This document shows, piece after piece, positions 7,954-14,742 of a stretch of 15,963 nt of DNA; position 1 is the first letter of the stretch, and every line of letters starts with the position of its first letter. Under the pieces are notes generated by a model that was given only the letters and a program-made list of their open reading frames with translations, was not told the origin of the DNA and did not search any database. A program made the position numbers and the translations under genes. The DNA is from Myxococcales bacterium (GTDB lineage: Bacteria; Myxococcota_C; UBA6777). The stretch spans positions 6,607 through 22,569 of the forward strand of contig JALTMC010000207.1 of the NCBI GenBank assembly GCA_027005175.1. Direction: 5' to 3'.

Positions 7954-8109
7954 GAGCCATAAGCTATCTGCGGCCTTGGCCCACCCTACTTTCTTTTCAC
8001 TTGTGGGCTATCGTTGCAGACCAAAGAGCCATAAGCTATCTTATCTCTATCGGACAACCAAAACGTGACTCTATCGTTGCAGACCAAAGAGCCATGAACT
8101 ATCTGCGGC
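7954..8109 (-). repeat. Repeated copies of the XRE gene 3' end
   Basis: The real 3' end of the XRE gene (8071-8104) is repeated 63 bp away at 8008-8041 with only two mismatches in 34 bases, including its stop codon. A third, partial copy (GAGCCATAAGCTATCTGCGG, from 7954) matches the real gene at 8089-8109 with two differences in 21. The two outer copies share the same variant bases, so they are closer to each other than to the gene. Between the copies, 8042-8070 holds a further degenerate unit (TTTTGGTTGTCCGATAGAGA on the minus strand). Confidence 0.85.
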
Positions 8110-8286
8110 AGCCAGATCAAGTGCGAGAAGTAGCTTCCGTTGTGTTTGTCTCCGACAGGGCTTACCACCTTCGATTCGTACAATGGTTTGAATAGAAACA
8201 CCGGACTTGTGAGCGAGGTCGGCTCGACTCATCAATAAGTCTTCACGTCGTTTTTGAAAAGCACTTTTCATCCAAACTGAATTCAT
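8071..8286 (-). CDS. Small XRE-family HTH regulator
   Basis: A 71-residue DNA-binding protein consisting of little more than one Cro/C1-type helix-turn-helix: RREDLLMSRADLAHKSGVSI (residues 13-32) then QTIVRIEGGKPCRRQTQRKL. It is likely a dimeric repressor or activator. The start ATG 8286 overlaps the stop of the upstream lipoprotein gene as ATGA, implying translational coupling; AGAGG lies 11 nt before it. An internal ATG at 8271 would still include the whole HTH. The last ten residues (SSWLFGLQR) are encoded by a repeat unit copied downstream. Its target is unknown; autoregulation of the two-gene unit from the candidate promoter at 8994-9022 is a reasonable guess. Confidence 0.85.
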   Translation of the reverse strand: MNSVWMKSAFQKRREDLLMSRADLAHKSGVSIQTIVRIEGGKPCRRQTQRKLLLALDLAAADSSWLFGLQR

Positions 8287-8948
8287 GGCGCATACATCCT
8301 CTTAAATATTTGTGCGAGATGAGAAGTGCAATGGCGGTGATTGGCATAGACACGGACATAGCGAGGAAATCGACGGCGAAGATAGCGTCGAAAGATCTGG
8401 TGACTTCCAGTAAACAGGTCCAGGCGGTTCCCGCGAATCCGGCCTCCCCTGTCATGGACGACAAAGCATCCATCGTGTCGCTGTCCCCGGCGACGAATCA
8501 ACTTGCCAAGGCGGGGAATATACAGCGATGTACCAAACCGAAAACGACCATCAGCAGCCACAGAACGCAGCGGCTGAAGAGCGATTCCCGCAGCTCCCAC
8601 TCCCATCGGAAAGACCTGTTTGTTGACCACGCGGACTTTCAAGCAAAACCGACCACGATACCGACAAGTTCGAACATACTGAACCAACGTACCATCGCGC
8701 AAACGACCCGTCCCTTGCATCCGGATGGCCCTGGCAAATCGTTTGGAAACACGAGTCATCTTCAACTTGCCAAAAAAGAGAGGGACCCGACGCTTTCCCC
8801 GAAAGCGATGCTCGTGTGCCAGCCAATACACAGACAACTTATAGGAGCCAAGATCATACCCAGACCGAACCTGAGGCCCCACGCAACCCATCCCCCAAAA
8901 GCCAAGTCCAACACTGAGAACCAACAAATACAAGAAGGTACGTTTCAT
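8283..8948 (-). CDS. Lipoprotein with C-terminal 3D (Asp-Asp-Asp) domain
   Basis: A 221-residue envelope protein. The N-terminus MKRTFLYLLVLSVGLGFWGMGC is a signal peptide with a lipobox-like end at Cys22, so it is probably lipid-anchored. Residues about 120-200 fit the 3D domain found at the end of MltA-type lytic transglycosylases: GIALQPLRSVAADGRFRFG, then the three aspartates in HDGCFVVHDRGG and RGNRLDLF. That suggests peptidoglycan cleavage or binding, but the long MltA barrel is absent, so activity is not certain. The protein is unusually basic (many RR/RRR). ATG 8948 has GAGG seven nt upstream. It is followed by the XRE regulator with an ATGA overlap. Confidence 0.8.
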   Translation of the reverse strand: MKRTFLYLLVLSVGLGFWGMGCVGPQVRSGYDLGSYKLSVYWLAHEHRFRGKRRVPLFFGKLKMTRVSKRFARAIRMQGTGRLRDGTLVQYVRTCRYRGRFCLKVRVVNKQVFPMGVGAAGIALQPLRSVAADGRFRFGTSLYIPRLGKLIRRRGQRHDGCFVVHDRGGRIRGNRLDLFTGSHQIFRRYLRRRFPRYVRVYANHRHCTSHLAQIFKRMYAP

Positions 8949-8993
8949 AATGAAGCCTCACAAAAAGTGACAATGCAACAACAGACACTTCAA

Positions 8994-9022
8994 GTTTTAG
9001 CAAGCCAAACTCGATTTGTCAG
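8994..9022 (-). promoter_or_regulatory. Candidate sigma70-type promoter for the lipoprotein-XRE unit
   Basis: On the minus strand, CTGACA (-35, five of six to consensus) is 17 bp from TAAAAC (-10, four of six). It would give a leader of roughly 40 nt before ATG 8948. Sequence match only. Confidence 0.4.
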
Positions 9023-9104
9023 ATTTTGTGCTCAAGCTCACCTCTTCGCTCCAAAACAAGACTCTTTAGCCTGAATCACTCATGTTGTTCATCGCGGGAG
9101 CAAG

Positions 9105-9270
9105 CAAAGCCTCAGCAGATGTAAGAAAGAAGACTTGCGTGATGCAGCCGTTACAGCGTTGAGTGACAACGTCTCACAGTTCAACGAAAAGTCATCTTGA
9201 AGATGTCAACGTCTCACAGTTCTACGAGAGATCATCTCCTTTATGAAATACGGAGCACTGCTAGCCGAAC
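9105..9270 (-). repeat. Degenerate duplications of the msrP 3' end
   Basis: The stretch 9127-9170 aligns with the real msrP tail at 9325-9366 at about 70% identity. Translated on the minus strand it reads VVTQRCNGCITQVFFL against the genuine VVTQLYNGYAAQVSSL. A second copy at about 9231-9270 shares TCATCTCCTTT and a decayed TAGCCG, reads HKGDDLS then stop against the real YKGDEF then stop, and is offset by 74 bp from the gene. Confidence 0.65.
9167..9222 (+). repeat. Direct repeat, period 40 bp
   Basis: CAACGTCTCACAGTTC occurs at 9167-9182 and 9207-9222, each followed by a similar ACGA-purine-TCATCT segment. It lies inside the decayed msrP-tail region and links its copies. Confidence 0.85.
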
Positions 9271-9298
9271 CTATGGAAAAGTTCCGCCCACAGCGCGA

Positions 9299-10429
9299 CT
9301 AAAACTCATCTCCTTTGTAGAGAGAGGAGACTTGGGCAGCGTAGCCGTTGTAGAGTTGGGTGACGACTTCTTTTCCATCGGGGAGGAGGCGTTCTTTGGC
9401 TTGGCTCCAACGAGGGTGTGGCTTTTTGGGGTTGACGTTGGAATAGAAGCCGTACTCAGAAGGTTCGGCGGTGTTCCAGAAAGTGGGAGGTTGCTTGTCG
9501 GTAAGTTCGATACGAGTGACAGCCTTTGGACCTTTGTAGCCATATTTCCAGGGTAGGATGATCCGCAGCGGTGCCCCCATCTGTTTGGTCAGTGGATGAC
9601 CAAAGACGCCAGTCACCACAAAAGACAACTCATTGAGAGCTTCATCCAGGCGTAGAGCTTCATGGTACGGCCAGGTATAATGTTTCAGGACATCGATATT
9701 CGGCATCTGAGAGGGGCGGCTGACAGAGAGAAAGCGTACATATTTGGCGGAAGATTTGGGTTGTGCTTGTTTGAGCAAGTCAGCCAGAGAGAAGCCCGTC
9801 CAGGGGACAGTCATGGCCCATGCCTCCACACAACGAAAGCGATACACTCGCTCTTCCAGGCTGTTTTTTCGAATCAAATCATCCAAATCGAGTCGCAAGG
9901 GTTTATCGACAAGACCTACGATCTCAAGAGTCCAGGGCGTGGTGTCATATGAGCCTGTCGCCTTCCATACCCCGCCCTTGCTCAAGGAGAATTCGTAGTA
10001 GTTGTTGAAGGTTTGGACAGGATCTTCGGGTGTGATACCGCGCTCAGGAACTTTGTACTTATCGTTGCGTTTTACAGGATAAAGGTCAAGTCCAGGAACA
10101 TCGGTGTCGTAATTCCTTTTGGGATCTGTAGGCAGATTGGACGAGCCAGAACGATCGGAGGAATCTTGGATGGAGGAATCTTGGATGGAGGAATCTTGGA
10201 TGAAGGAGTCTTGGATGAAGGAGTCCTTTGTTGTAGAAGCATCCTGGCTTGCATGTTCACCGGATGTTTCGGTAGAGTTGGAGCAGCCCGATAAGAGTGG
10301 CCCGCCAGCCAGTGCCAGCCCTCCGAGACCCATGGCACGCAACAAAGCTCTACGATTGAGGTATACTTTCTCAGGCGTGGCCTTTGATTCGGGTAGATAC
10401 CAATCGGGACGTTGGTGAAAAAATGCCAT
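9299..10429 (-). CDS. msrP: Protein-methionine-sulfoxide reductase catalytic subunit, Tat lipoprotein form
   Basis: MsrP (YedY) is a periplasmic molybdopterin enzyme that repairs oxidised methionines in envelope proteins. This one has 376 residues. The catalytic core matches the family closely: RFRCVEAWAMTVPW with the Mo-ligand Cys200, later FGHPLTKQMGAPLRIILPWKYGYK, and the C-terminal SEYGFYSNVNP. The N-terminus has a twin-arginine signal (NRRALLRAMGLGGLALAGG, RR 26-27) directly followed by LLSGC (45-49), a lipobox, unlike soluble E. coli MsrP. A Ser/Asp-rich linker with DSFIQ/DSSIQ repeats (69-91) then spaces the core from the membrane. ATG 10429 is chosen because AAGGAG is 11 nt upstream; GTG 10441 overlaps that site. 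The heme partner MsrQ is not in the window. Divergent from the HTH gene, 125 bp away. Confidence 0.92.
   Translation of the reverse strand: MAFFHQRPDWYLPESKATPEKVYLNRRALLRAMGLGGLALAGGPLLSGCSNSTETSGEHASQDASTTKDSFIQDSFIQDSSIQDSSIQDSSDRSGSSNLPTDPKRNYDTDVPGLDLYPVKRNDKYKVPERGITPEDPVQTFNNYYEFSLSKGGVWKATGSYDTTPWTLEIVGLVDKPLRLDLDDLIRKNSLEERVYRFRCVEAWAMTVPWTGFSLADLLKQAQPKSSAKYVRFLSVSRPSQMPNIDVLKHYTWPYHEALRLDEALNELSFVVTGVFGHPLTKQMGAPLRIILPWKYGYKGPKAVTRIELTDKQPPTFWNTAEPSEYGFYSNVNPKKPHPRWSQAKERLLPDGKEVVTQLYNGYAAQVSSLYKGDEF
10157..10231 (+). repeat. In-frame 15-bp minisatellite in msrP
   Basis: Three perfect GGAGGAATCTTGGAT units (10157-10201), one variant (10202-10216) and one decayed unit (to 10231). 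Each encodes one pentapeptide of the DSSIQ/DSFIQ linker on the minus strand, so copy-number change keeps the frame and alters linker length. Confidence 0.95.
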
Positions 10430-10554
10430 GATGAAGATCACTCCTTCTTAAGATTCGATCCGATACTATGATTCCGCTTCCCCCTTGAGTATGATGGACG
10501 AATACAAATAGTTACGCAAGGAAGCAACAACAGAATGGATGAAGGAAGATCATT

Positions 10555-11370
10555 TTGCACAATAGAATTCGGAAACGACGAGAACAATTGGGGCTTTCGC
10601 GAGAGACACTTGGAAACCGTGTTGGTCTCCAAGCCGCCTACTTGGAGCGTATTGAAGAGGGTTTGTCCGTGCCCAAGCCGGAGATAGCCCTACGCCTGGC
10701 AGAGACCTTGCAGGAGCCGGAAGCCGAATACATCCAGTGGGCCAAACAACAACGCAACAACTCTTTGAAAGAGGCGACTTCAGACCGGCCCTATTACCCG
10801 AGATATCCAGAGGCGAGAGAAGCCTTGATCGCTCTTTGCGAAGATCCCTCGCAGGCCGAGCAGCTTTTTAAAGGTTCAGCCATCGGACCTCTCGAAGCTG
10901 CACTCTACGGATTGCTCGTGGATCGGATGTCTCAAAACATGGCAGATATGGGCTTTTGGGGATTCTTGTCCCCCGGTCATGAGCCGTCGAAAACTCCAGA
11001 TGGATTGCTGCTTTTGGAAGCCTTCTTTGAAATGCTGATGCATCCCGAAGGAGAAGCCGCAGACTACAAAAAGATGTTTTCCGAGTTGATCGACGCCTGG
11101 CACTATGGCCCAGGCCCCCACCGCATTACCATTGTGGAGACAGACCAAACGACCACCACACATCGACTGGCCCTGATCGACCAAAAAGGCTCGATCGTTC
11201 CGGCACTTGAACCGGAAGACCCTTTCCACGCCATGTACCGCATGATGACCCCCTCCCAACGCGCCGATCTCGCAGATATTTCACGTGTCCTCCTTCGGCG
11301 CGATGGTCGCATCGAGATCCAGGCCGCCCTCCAAGCCCTCCAACAATGGCATGGTCTCTCAAAAGAATAA
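10555..11370 (+). CDS. HTH (XRE-type) protein with an unknown C-terminal domain
   Basis: A 271-residue protein. Residues 1-65 form a Cro/C1-type helix-turn-helix: RIRKRREQLGLSRETLGNRV, then LERIEEGLSVPKPEIALRLA. The rest (about 85-271) is an acidic, mixed alpha/beta region I do not recognise, with no membrane segment. The start is TTG 10555, supported by AAGGAA seven nt upstream; the ATGs at 10535 and 10539 are out of frame. It is divergent from msrP with a 125-bp shared gap and may regulate it, but only position supports this. A TATGAT (10467-10472) in that gap is a possible -10 without a good -35. Confidence 0.82.
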   Translation: MHNRIRKRREQLGLSRETLGNRVGLQAAYLERIEEGLSVPKPEIALRLAETLQEPEAEYIQWAKQQRNNSLKEATSDRPYYPRYPEAREALIALCEDPSQAEQLFKGSAIGPLEAALYGLLVDRMSQNMADMGFWGFLSPGHEPSKTPDGLLLLEAFFEMLMHPEGEAADYKKMFSELIDAWHYGPGPHRITIVETDQTTTTHRLALIDQKGSIVPALEPEDPFHAMYRMMTPSQRADLADISRVLLRRDGRIEIQAALQALQQWHGLSKE

Positions 11371-11463
11371 CACGTCAAAACGAGACAGAATCAAAAGCAT
11401 GTCAAATCACACAAGATGCCGGACGTTGTGTATTGTAGCCCAGCGTTTGGTGAATCAGCTGAG

Positions 11464-13140
11464 TTAGAACTGGAGAGATCGTTGCAGTTCAGGGGCAAGT
11501 CCCATATGAAAGCTGAGGAAGAAGTCGCCAATATGGATCATATCCTCATCGGACAGGAGTGTGGGATGAAGCATCACTTCACCATTAATAGAGGGAGGAT
11601 TGATGGAGAGAAGATCAATGACAATATAGCCTTTGGGTGTTGCGACCAGCCGAACATGTCGCTTGCCGATGGAGTGATGATCGATGATGATCTCGCCCAT
11701 ACGACCGATGGAAGCCTCACCCAGGATGGGGAAAACATGACCGACTTCAAGTTCGGAGTCATCTGGAACGAATTCGATCTGAAGATAAGCATGAGGCATT
11801 CCCACAGCTTTGAGCATCAGCTCACCCAACAGGCTCCGCTGTGTGGTGTTCAGTTCGACAATGGAAGTACTACCTCGACGCATGAGTCCTGAGGGGTCGG
11901 GCATCTCACTCATCGCGACTTTGCGAATATGTTGATAACGCTCACCCCGAGGGTACTCCGACAGCACAGCGATCTCGTCTACCATTTGTTCAAACCAATT
12001 GCGAATATCGCCCTTTTCCTCGCGGAATCCAGGTGCAGCACGCAAGCGGCTCTGTTGTTCTGTCAACAATTGAATCGCCTCAGAGAACTTATTTGAGTTG
12101 GCCAACATGTGTGCTTTTTCCCAGGCAGCTGCAACTTCATACAAAAGCAAACGCGTCGAAACAATCGGGTTCATCTCGCCGCTGGGTTGTTCCGCGACAG
12201 TGTATTCAACCTGGTGAGTCAACGAGACCTGTTGGGGGTGTGTGCCGGGCAAAATATAGCGTAGTTCAAATTCAACAAGTGGCCTCACTCCATGGGACTC
12301 AGGAGCCTCCACCTGAACATCGACAAAGAGATGGTATTGTGCTCCACCGAGCATGTCGGGAAGCTCAACCATGAGCCCTTGCCCTGTGTACTTGAGATTG
12401 ACGTCATTACGCAGACCTAGAATCGAACAGCCAGCCCGTGGCCGCAACAAGAGTTGAATATGGTTACCTACAATACTCAGCATCCCACCGAGTTCTTTGG
12501 CGAACGCGATGGGGATCGTCTCGGCACTCTCAATATAAGCATACCCTCCTCGCCCTGTACGAGCGAGGGTGTACAGTAAGTCTTCGTCGTGCTTTGCGCT
12601 AAATCCCAAACAACTCACAGAGCAACGGGTATCAGCCTTTCCAACAATACTCTGGAGCTCTTCTGTATCTATCTCGCCACGATTGGGTTGTCCATCAGAA
12701 AAGAGCAAGAGATGAGATAAGCCTTCACTGTCGCGAGTAAGATGCTCCAATGCAAGCTGTAACCCTGCTGACATGTTGGTGCTACCCAAAGCCTGAATCC
12801 CACGCAACACGCCTTGATAAAAGGCTCGCCCCTCTTCATTGACGGCACGCAATGGGCTGATTAAGCGTGCTCGATTGTTGAAAGTCACCATGCCCAAACG
12901 ATCGCGAGAATCAAGCTTTGACAAAAGCATCGCAATGGATTCAGCGACCAACTCAAGAGGTCGCCCCATCATAGATCCCGATGTGTCCAGGCATAGCATG
13001 AGAGTGAGAGGTGCTCGCTGTGTCAGTTCCAAATCGTATGCTTTCAAAGAACACAGCAACACTTGTGTCTGGTTCTCTCCAGAACCCATTACCGGATAAG
13101 CAAGATGCCCAACGAGCGTAATTGGATGTTGTTGTGCCAT
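11464..13140 (-). CDS. VWA-domain protein with C-terminal FHA domain
   Basis: A 558-residue protein with no signal peptide, so probably cytoplasmic. A von Willebrand A domain (about 45-215) keeps the whole metal-ion-dependent adhesion site: DTSGS (52-56), T121 in GSTNMSAG and D149 in LLFSDGQPN. A beta-rich middle (220-320) and a helical linker (330-400) follow. Residues about 470-545 fit an FHA phosphothreonine-binding domain: SIGRMGEIIID, SIGKRHVRL, IDLLSINPPSING, DEDMIHIGDFFLSF. The core Ser of the usual SxxH motif is Gly here, so binding strength is uncertain. ATG 13140 is preferred over 13149 because AGGAG is about ten nt upstream. It lies downstream of a Ser/Thr kinase and may read its output. 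Confidence 0.9.
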   Translation of the reverse strand: MAQQHPITLVGHLAYPVMGSGENQTQVLLCSLKAYDLELTQRAPLTLMLCLDTSGSMMGRPLELVAESIAMLLSKLDSRDRLGMVTFNNRARLISPLRAVNEEGRAFYQGVLRGIQALGSTNMSAGLQLALEHLTRDSEGLSHLLLFSDGQPNRGEIDTEELQSIVGKADTRCSVSCLGFSAKHDEDLLYTLARTGRGGYAYIESAETIPIAFAKELGGMLSIVGNHIQLLLRPRAGCSILGLRNDVNLKYTGQGLMVELPDMLGGAQYHLFVDVQVEAPESHGVRPLVEFELRYILPGTHPQQVSLTHQVEYTVAEQPSGEMNPIVSTRLLLYEVAAAWEKAHMLANSNKFSEAIQLLTEQQSRLRAAPGFREEKGDIRNWFEQMVDEIAVLSEYPRGERYQHIRKVAMSEMPDPSGLMRRGSTSIVELNTTQRSLLGELMLKAVGMPHAYLQIEFVPDDSELEVGHVFPILGEASIGRMGEIIIDHHSIGKRHVRLVATPKGYIVIDLLSINPPSINGEVMLHPTLLSDEDMIHIGDFFLSFHMGLAPELQRSLQF

Positions 13141-13389
13141 ACAGCGCATTCTCCTGAGGCAATGTGATGGGGGAAGTGGCGTCTCACCTGAATGGTGGAG
13201 AGAGCAACAGCGAAACCTCTGATCCCCCTGATTTCAAAGGACATACTGCAACGACAGTCCACACCACTCTCTTTGACTCATCCGTCTCTCCTACTCGTAT
13301 ATGAACACTTGTAGACACCACACGCAAGAATTTTTCTGCTCTTCCCGCCTGAGTCGGACCAAACAAGAGAGGTGTGAAGAACCATACTG
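13141..13389. other. Intergenic gap before the VWA-FHA gene
   Basis: These 249 bases carry the AGGAG site for the VWA-FHA gene and no credible gene. A weak promoter-like pair exists on the minus strand (TTGCGT at 13327-13322 and TCATAT at 13304-13299, 17 bp apart), three of six matches each. No terminator-like hairpin was seen after the glycosidase gene. Confidence 0.4.
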
Positions 13390-14742
13390 TCAGCGTTTCT
13401 TATTCGTCTGAGAGAGAGGAGCACGGCCTCTTCGGGAAGACCGAGCACAGTTTTTTTGCGAAGATCCCACAGCCTGAGAGGGACGGGGAGAAGTTCCCGA
13501 GCGAGTTGTGCGAATCCAGCGATACCGAGGGCGATGTTCGTTGCGACGAATCTTGGCGTACCATTCCCGCAAAACACACTCCGCAGGCTTACCACGTGGA
13601 GAGTAGCCTTTGTCCTTGGGGCCACCACGACTGAACCAATTCCAGAAAAAAGTGCCCGAAAGAGCCTTACTCTTGCTCCAAACATCCGTAAAAGCCCGAT
13701 AACATCGTCGCTGTTCTTCCAGGGATATCTGTTCATTTCGAGTGTAGTCCCAAGGATAGATATTTGTCCCTAGCTGACTGTAATATCCGACCTCTGTAAA
13801 GATTAAGGGCTGCCGGGGGTAATTGCGCTTCCACGCCTCGATCTTCTTGCGGATTTTGGTCCAGGATCGTCGAAGTTCTGCCACCTGTGGCAACTTCTTT
13901 TTGCTCAACTCATAGTAATTACTGATCCCTATATAGTCCAACGAATCCCAAAAAGTAACAGGCTCGTAATGGTCCCAGTTGGCGGAATAAACGAGCATTC
14001 CAGGGAAGATCTGCCGCACACTCGAAATCAACGAGAGCCATCGTTGTCGATGTTTCTCCATACTGACCAGTTCACTTCCAACGGAGAACAGTTCAACCCC
14101 ATAGCTTCGGGACAATCGGGCATAATGGAGGATATAGTTTCGATAACTTCGCCACCAGTCCTCCAAAACGGTTGGCTTGATCACACCGCGCCAATCGTCA
14201 GGGCCACGCTCACGAAGTCGAATGATGGGCAATAAAAAGACTTGTAATCCTCGCGCACGAGCTTGATGAATGGTTTGGATTAAGCGTGCATCACTCACAG
14301 TTTTTTGAGGGTCGCGCTCGATCGTTCCGGAGCGTACATCCTTCTGGTACCAGCTAATCACAAAGCCCACATGGCTGGCCCCCGCATCACTGATATCTTT
14401 GAGAAACTGATCGTAATCAAAGTCTTGGGTCTTGAAATACATGCCAAGGCTCACGCCGCGCATAAAAGGCCGCTTTAACCGTCGAACCCAATCGGGTTTT
14501 ACAGGTTTTCGAAGCGACAAGGTCGGACGCGGCAACGGAAACTCATAAGGAGCTGTATTCTTCAGGTAGCAAGAGCGCTGGATGGAACCACTTTGTCCCC
14601 AACGCATATTCCCCCACATGATGCTACCACTGACCCACAAAAGACCCAGACCCCAAAGCCACCGAGATCTCCCCCAACGCAGTGAAATAGTCTCAACAGA
14701 GTAGGCTGGCTGAGTTGACGATGCATCGTTCAAAAAAGTCAT
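13390..14742 (-). CDS. Membrane-anchored glycosidase-like protein, GH113/TIM-barrel type
   Basis: A 450-residue protein with one hydrophobic segment (about 27-44, WLWGLGLLWVSGSIMWG), probably a signal anchor leaving the rest in the periplasm. Residues 95-395 fit the glycoside hydrolase 113 fold (beta-mannanase-like): MRGVSLGMYFKTQDFD, SVGSELVSMEKH with candidate acid/base E224, YSANWDHYEPVTFWDSLDYIGISNYY, and LIFTEVGYYS with candidate nucleophile E317; it ends at GTFFWNWF and GYSPRGKPAE. The substrate is unknown. The last 50 residues are Arg/Ser-rich and not part of the domain. ATG 14742 overlaps the kinase stop as ATGA with only a weak GGAA upstream, so translation is probably coupled to the kinase. 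Confidence 0.87.
   Translation of the reverse strand: MTFLNDASSTQPAYSVETISLRWGRSRWLWGLGLLWVSGSIMWGNMRWGQSGSIQRSCYLKNTAPYEFPLPRPTLSLRKPVKPDWVRRLKRPFMRGVSLGMYFKTQDFDYDQFLKDISDAGASHVGFVISWYQKDVRSGTIERDPQKTVSDARLIQTIHQARARGLQVFLLPIIRLRERGPDDWRGVIKPTVLEDWWRSYRNYILHYARLSRSYGVELFSVGSELVSMEKHRQRWLSLISSVRQIFPGMLVYSANWDHYEPVTFWDSLDYIGISNYYELSKKKLPQVAELRRSWTKIRKKIEAWKRNYPRQPLIFTEVGYYSQLGTNIYPWDYTRNEQISLEEQRRCYRAFTDVWSKSKALSGTFFWNWFSRGGPKDKGYSPRGKPAECVLREWYAKIRRNEHRPRYRWIRTTRSGTSPRPSQAVGSSQKNCARSSRRGRAPLSQTNKKR

Larger units (their letters stand above)
8949..9298. other. Gene-free gap with decayed msrP-tail copies
   Basis: These 350 bases between msrP and the lipoprotein gene have no credible gene. They hold a candidate promoter (8994-9022), degenerate copies of the msrP 3' end (about 9105-9270) and a 16-base direct repeat. 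Confidence 0.75.

Noticed and set aside
11464-11490. CTGCAACGAT shared by the ends of the XRE and VWA-FHA genes
   Set aside because: Only ten bases match and no downstream copy exists, so chance cannot be excluded.
13278-13736. Separate minus-strand gene of 152 codons
   Set aside because: It overlaps the GH113-like gene in another frame, has no good ribosome site and no recognised motif; kept only as a low-interest finding.
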